A stretch of 64,000 nt of DNA from ZC4RG30 sp035556135 (lineage in GTDB: Bacteria > Pseudomonadota > Gammaproteobacteria > Steroidobacterales > Steroidobacteraceae). The notes under the pieces are model-generated. The model saw only the letters and a list, made by a program, of their open reading frames with translations. It was not told where the DNA came from and searched no databases. The stretch spans positions 434,001 through 498,000 of the forward strand of contig DATMFO010000003.1 in assembly GCA_035556135.1 (NCBI GenBank). Direction: 5' to 3'. Each line of letters starts with the position of its first letter. The stretch's first letter is position 1. The position numbers were made by a program, and so were the translations under genes. This document shows positions 60,928 through 64,000 of the stretch, one piece after another.

Positions 60928-62711
60928 CAGTAGGTCCTCGCCTTCAGGGGGACGGTTTCCACGTCATTGGTGAGGGTGTTCATGTGCACGCGGCGATAGC
61001 TGATGCGCGGCGTGCCATCGGCAGCCACCCAGCTGAGCGTGTGCTTGAGCCAGTTGGTGTCGTCGCGGTTCGGGAAGTCCTCGCGGGCATGCGCACCGCG
61101 GCTTTCCTGGCGGTTCTCCGCAGAAACGATGGTGGCCGTGGCCTGCATCAGCAGGTTTTCCAGCTCCATGGTCTCCACCAGGTCGGAGTTCCAGATCAGG
61201 CTGCGGTCGGTGACGCCCACCTGCCCGAAGCTGCGGTAGGTGGCGCTGAGTCTTGCCACGCCCTCCTGCAGCGAGGCGGCCGTGCGGAACACGGCGGCAT
61301 CCCGCTGCATGATCCGCTGCATCTCCAGGCGGATCTGCGCGGTGGGTCGCTCGCCGCGTGCATTGCGCAGCCTGTCCAGGCGCGATACGGCAAGGTCCGC
61401 GGCATCGGCCGCCAGCGGCGCATGGCGCGTGCCGGGCCTGACCACCGTGGCCGCGTGGCGCGCGGCCTCGCGGCCGAACACCACCAGGTCGAGCAGCGAG
61501 TTGGATCCCAGGCGGTTGGCGCCATGCACAGACACGCAGGCCGCCTCGCCCACCGCCATCAGTCCCGGCACCACCTGGTCCGGATCGGCGGCCGAGCCAT
61601 TGACCACCTCGCCGTGGTAATTGCAGGGAATCCCGCCCATGTTGTAGTGCACGGTGGGCAGCACGGGAATCGGCTCACGGTTCACGTCCACGCCCGAGAA
61701 GATCTTCGCCGTCTCGGCGATGCCGGGCAGGCGTTCCTTGATGACCTCGGGGCCCAGGTGCTCCAGGTGCAGGTGGATGTGGTCGCCGTGCTCGCCCACG
61801 CCACGGCCCTCGCGGATCTCCATGGTCATGGCGCGGCTGACCACGTCGCGCGAGGCCAGGTCCTTGGCATTCGGCGCGTAACGTTCCATGAAACGCTCGC
61901 CGCGCGAGTTGGTGACATAGCCGCCCTCGCCGCGCGCACCCTCGGTGATCAGGCAGCCGGAACCGTAGATGCCGGTGGGGTGGAACTGCACGAACTCCAT
62001 GTCCTGCATGGGCAGGCCGGCGCGCAGCACCATGCCGCCACCGTCGCCGGTGCAGGTGTGCGCGGAGGTGCAGGAGAAGTAGGCACGGCCGTAACCGCCG
62101 GTGGCCAGGATGGTCATGTGAGAACGGAAGCGGTGCAGCTGCCCGGTGGCCAGCTCCAGCGCCACCACGCCGCGGCACACGCCGTTCTCGAACATCAGGT
62201 CGATGGCGAAGAACTCGATGAAAAACTCCGCCTGGTGCTTCAGCGACTGCTGGTACAGCGTGTGCAGCATGGCGTGGCCGGTACGGTCCGCCGCCGCGCA
62301 GGTGCGCTGCGCCACACCCTTGCCGTATTCGGTGGTCATGCCGCCGAAGGGCCGCTGGTAAATGCGCCCCTCCGGGGTGCGCGAGAACGGCACGCCGTAA
62401 TGCTCCAGCTCGATCACCGCGGCCGGGGCTTCCTTGCACATGAACTCGATGGCGTCCTGGTCGCCCAGCCAGTCCGAGCCCTTCACGGTGTCGTACATGT
62501 GCCAGCGCCAGTCATCCGGGCCCATGTTGCCCAGCGCGGCGCTGATGCCGCCCTGCGCGGCGACGGTGTGGCTGCGCGTGGGGAATACCTTGGTGATGCA
62601 GGCCGTCGAAAGGCCGGCTTCGGCGAGGCCCAGCGTGGCGCGCAGGCCGGCGCCACCGGCGCCGACCACGAGCACATCGTGGGTGTGATCAATGAAATTG
62701 TAGGCAGACAT
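60927..62711 (-). CDS. sdhA: Succinate dehydrogenase flavoprotein subunit
   Basis: Oxidises succinate to fumarate. The 594-residue product opens with the FAD-binding VLVVGAGGAGLRATLGLAEAG split motif. It has the covalent flavin His48 in TRSHTVAAQGG, FSRTPEGRIYQRPFGG, the active-site MQFHPTG-type segment FVQFHPTGIYGSG, and RLGSNSLLDLVVFG. C-terminal DDTNWLKHTL and SYRRVHM are typical. ATG 62711 is the family N-terminus; nine bases separate it from sdhD. Confidence 0.97.
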   Translation of the reverse strand: MSAYNFIDHTHDVLVVGAGGAGLRATLGLAEAGLSTACITKVFPTRSHTVAAQGGISAALGNMGPDDWRWHMYDTVKGSDWLGDQDAIEFMCKEAPAAVIELEHYGVPFSRTPEGRIYQRPFGGMTTEYGKGVAQRTCAAADRTGHAMLHTLYQQSLKHQAEFFIEFFAIDLMFENGVCRGVVALELATGQLHRFRSHMTILATGGYGRAYFSCTSAHTCTGDGGGMVLRAGLPMQDMEFVQFHPTGIYGSGCLITEGARGEGGYVTNSRGERFMERYAPNAKDLASRDVVSRAMTMEIREGRGVGEHGDHIHLHLEHLGPEVIKERLPGIAETAKIFSGVDVNREPIPVLPTVHYNMGGIPCNYHGEVVNGSAADPDQVVPGLMAVGEAACVSVHGANRLGSNSLLDLVVFGREAARHAATVVRPGTRHAPLAADAADLAVSRLDRLRNARGERPTAQIRLEMQRIMQRDAAVFRTAASLQEGVARLSATYRSFGQVGVTDRSLIWNSDLVETMELENLLMQATATIVSAENRQESRGAHAREDFPNRDDTNWLKHTLSWVAADGTPRISYRRVHMNTLTNDVETVPLKARTY

Positions 62712-62719
62712 CTTGCTTC

Positions 62720-63106
62720 CTATGAGGCGGCGCCCAGCGCGAGGCGCACGATGGCCAGCACGCCCAGTACACCCAGCAGCACATGCAGGAATGCGGAGAC
62801 GATGAGCGACGCCATGCGCAGCCCGCCTCCCACGTAATCCTCGATCACCACCTGCACGCCGAGCTGCGAGTGCCAGCAGCCCGCCAGTACCAGCAGCGTC
62901 AGCAGCGTGGCATTCACCAGGCTGCCCGCCCACTCACGCAGAGTGGCGTAGCCGAGGTCTGGCAGCAGCGCCAGCGAGATGAGAAACCACGGCAGCAGCA
63001 GCAGCAGTGCCAGTGCAGTGAGGCGCTGCACGCGCCAGTGGTGCGCACCCTCGTGCGCGGATCCATGGCCCAGCACCCGCGACAATGCGCTTGCGGATTC
63101 GCTCAT
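62720..63106 (-). CDS. sdhD: Succinate dehydrogenase membrane anchor subunit
   Basis: A 128-residue membrane anchor with three helices (about 30-50, 62-82, 98-122). The haem-ligand His is in LVLAGCWHSQLGVQVVIEDYV split: CWHSQLGVQVVIEDYV. The segment HHWRVQRLTALALLLLLPW begins the first helix. Start 63106 overlaps the sdhC stop (ATGA). An upstream frame to 63229 is inside sdhC and not family-like. Confidence 0.92.
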   Translation of the reverse strand: MSESASALSRVLGHGSAHEGAHHWRVQRLTALALLLLLPWFLISLALLPDLGYATLREWAGSLVNATLLTLLVLAGCWHSQLGVQVVIEDYVGGGLRMASLIVSAFLHVLLGVLGVLAIVRLALGAAS

Positions 63107-63492
63107 GCCATGCCTCCACGGCCGAAGAACAGGTATATCAGCAGCGCCGAAGCCAGCACCGTGACGATCACGACGATGCGCGCACCCAGCCGCGCCTCGC
63201 GCCGCTCCAGTGCGCGGCCGGTGTCCCACACCAGGTGACGGATGCCATTGGCGTAGTGGTAACAGAACGCCACCAGCAGCAGCGCCAGCAGGACCTTCAC
63301 GGGCCAGCTGGCGGCGAAGGCTGCGAATGAGGCATGGGATTCCGGACCCATCGCAAGGGAGGTCAGCCAGCCGGCCAGCAGCAACAGGCCGGCGCTGAGC
63401 GCGAGGCCTGTGGCCCGGTGGAAGATGGAGGTCGCCATGGTGTAGGCGAACCGGTACACGGAAAGATGCGGCGACAGCGGGCGGGTTGTCAT
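63103..63492 (-). CDS. sdhC: Succinate dehydrogenase cytochrome b556 subunit
   Basis: A 129-residue membrane anchor with three helices. The family signature RPLSPHLSVYRF, the SIFHRATGLALS helix start (quinone-site Ser/Arg) and CYHYANGIRHLVWDTG with the conserved His are all visible. It is preceded by the DUF1674 gene 24 bases upstream and followed by sdhD with an ATGA overlap. Confidence 0.95.
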   Translation of the reverse strand: MTTRPLSPHLSVYRFAYTMATSIFHRATGLALSAGLLLLAGWLTSLAMGPESHASFAAFAASWPVKVLLALLLVAFCYHYANGIRHLVWDTGRALERREARLGARIVVIVTVLASALLIYLFFGRGGMA

Positions 63493-63516
63493 GGTGGCGT
63501 CTTCTGTATGCAGCCG

Positions 63517-63738
63517 TCAGAAATCGATGCAGCGTCCGCGCCGTTCCCAGTCGCCGTAGCGGGCGGGATCCGGGCCGGACGGACCACCAGTCTCGGGCAC
63601 GCGTGCCGCACTGTGTGTCGCCCCGGCGGTGGCATCATGGGCCGGTCTCGCCGCGGGTGGCAGGGGCGCATCGGGATCTGCCGGCGCGGCCTGCGGAGAG
63701 GCAGCGCCCGGTTGTCGGTCCAAAGGCTGCATGGGCAT
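63517..63738 (-). CDS. DUF1674 protein, SDHAF4-like succinate dehydrogenase assembly factor
   Basis: A 73-residue protein with a low-complexity Pro/Ala-rich N-terminal half and the conserved C-terminal signature GPDPARYGDWERRGRCIDF at about 55-73. This signature defines DUF1674, the family of mitochondrial SDHAF4, which helps join flavinylated SdhA to SdhB (known for the eukaryotic protein). Its position immediately upstream of sdhC supports the same role. The ATG at 63738 gives the minimal product; the frame is open further upstream. It is divergent from ygfZ by 37 bases. Confidence 0.85.
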   Translation of the reverse strand: MPMQPLDRQPGAASPQAAPADPDAPLPPAARPAHDATAGATHSAARVPETGGPSGPDPARYGDWERRGRCIDF

Positions 63739-63775
63739 GTATTGTGCCAGAATCCCCGCGAGGCCACCTACACCC

Positions 63776-64000
63776 ATGCCCGATCTTGCCCTTACGAAGC
63801 TGGATGATCTTGCCGTGCTGGCGGTGCGCGGGAACGATGCCATCGCCTTCCTGCAGGGCCAGCTCTCCCAGGACCTGAGACCCTTGCAGGATGGAGAGGC
63901 GACCCTGGCGGGCCTGCACAACCCGCAGGGGCGCTGCATCGCGGTGATCCGCCTGCTGCGCATGACCCGCGAGCATTTGCTGCTGGTTCTGCCGGCGGAG
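63776..64000 (+). CDS. ygfZ: YgfZ/GcvT-family folate-binding protein, N-terminal part only
   Basis: Only the first 75 residues are in the window. The start MPDLALTKLDDLAVLAVRGNDAIAFLQGQLSQDL (split: LAVLAVRGNDAIAFLQGQLSQDL begins the domain), then GLHNPQGRCIAVIRLLRM, matches the YgfZ family, which helps repair or assemble iron-sulfur proteins in a folate-dependent way. The diagnostic KGCYxGQ motif would lie further on, outside the window. Divergent from the DUF1674-sdh operon, which encodes iron-sulfur enzymes. Confidence 0.85.
   Translation, partial: MPDLALTKLDDLAVLAVRGNDAIAFLQGQLSQDLRPLQDGEATLAGLHNPQGRCIAVIRLLRMTREHLLLVLPAE

Overview
The window is a GC-rich, gene-dense chromosomal segment of a Gammaproteobacterium. 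The order lepA-lepB-DUF4845-rnc-era-recO-pdxJ, rpoE-rseA-rseB just upstream of it, exbB-exbD-msbA-lpxK-trm112-kdsB and an sdhCDAB block with sdhE all point that way. The high GC and the rpoE-to-lepA linkage suggest the Xanthomonadales/Nevskiales/Steroidobacterales side of the class (inference; no rRNA gene is present to confirm it). No tRNA, rRNA, CRISPR array, insertion sequence, prophage or attachment site was recognised. No gene-free stretch exceeds about 300 bases; the longest are 7783-8042 and the rpoE upstream region 58077-58285.

Region 1 (1-7.8 kb): an Entner-Doudoroff block (zwf, cut by the window edge, divergent from edd-eda), two paralogous MarR-type regulators, a DUF3293 protein and a FadB/FadJ-like bifunctional beta-oxidation enzyme.

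Region 2 (8-28.2 kb), the distinctive part: a formate-oxidation and Mo/W-cofactor island. One arm, read leftwards, is EF2563/YqeB-like protein, then tungstate transporter tupB-tupC-tupA, then an NAD-linked formate dehydrogenase fdsG-fdsB-fdsA-fdsD. The other arm, read rightwards from the same 109-bp gap, is a second, structurally different NAD-linked formate dehydrogenase (fused NuoE/F-type beta subunit plus alpha subunit, like Methylobacterium Fdh1) followed by moeA. Nearby lie mobB, fdhD, a HTH plus molybdate-binding-domain regulator and a third MarR-type regulator. A sensor kinase/response regulator pair and a membrane fatty-acid desaturase sit between moeA and mobB.

Region 3 (28.3-40.9 kb): a tightly overlapping envelope operon (exbB-exbD-msbA-lpxK-trm112-kdsB-DUF2721) that ends in a glutathione-dependent formaldehyde dehydrogenase gene, which links it functionally to formate oxidation. 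Next come comEC with a degenerate C-terminal domain, a DUF2062 gene and the lipoprotein-release genes lolC/lolE/lolD.

Region 4 (40.6-58.8 kb): a small exported protein, mfd, csiV, then a long leftward run: a LOV-like/degenerate GGDEF protein, nagZ, rlmD, a PolB-like exonuclease, pdxJ, recO, era, rnc, DUF4845, lepB, lepA, a glutaredoxin-like protein, rseB, rseA, rpoE and ygfX. A candidate sigma-E promoter lies upstream of rpoE.

Region 5 (58.9-64 kb): rarD, then the succinate dehydrogenase operon DUF1674-sdhC-sdhD-sdhA-sdhB-sdhE, and the start of a divergent ygfZ.

Together the genes suggest sugar catabolism by the Entner-Doudoroff route, and formaldehyde oxidised through glutathione to formate, then to CO2 with NADH gain by two tungsten/molybdenum formate dehydrogenases. 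Around this sits core envelope biogenesis and stress machinery.
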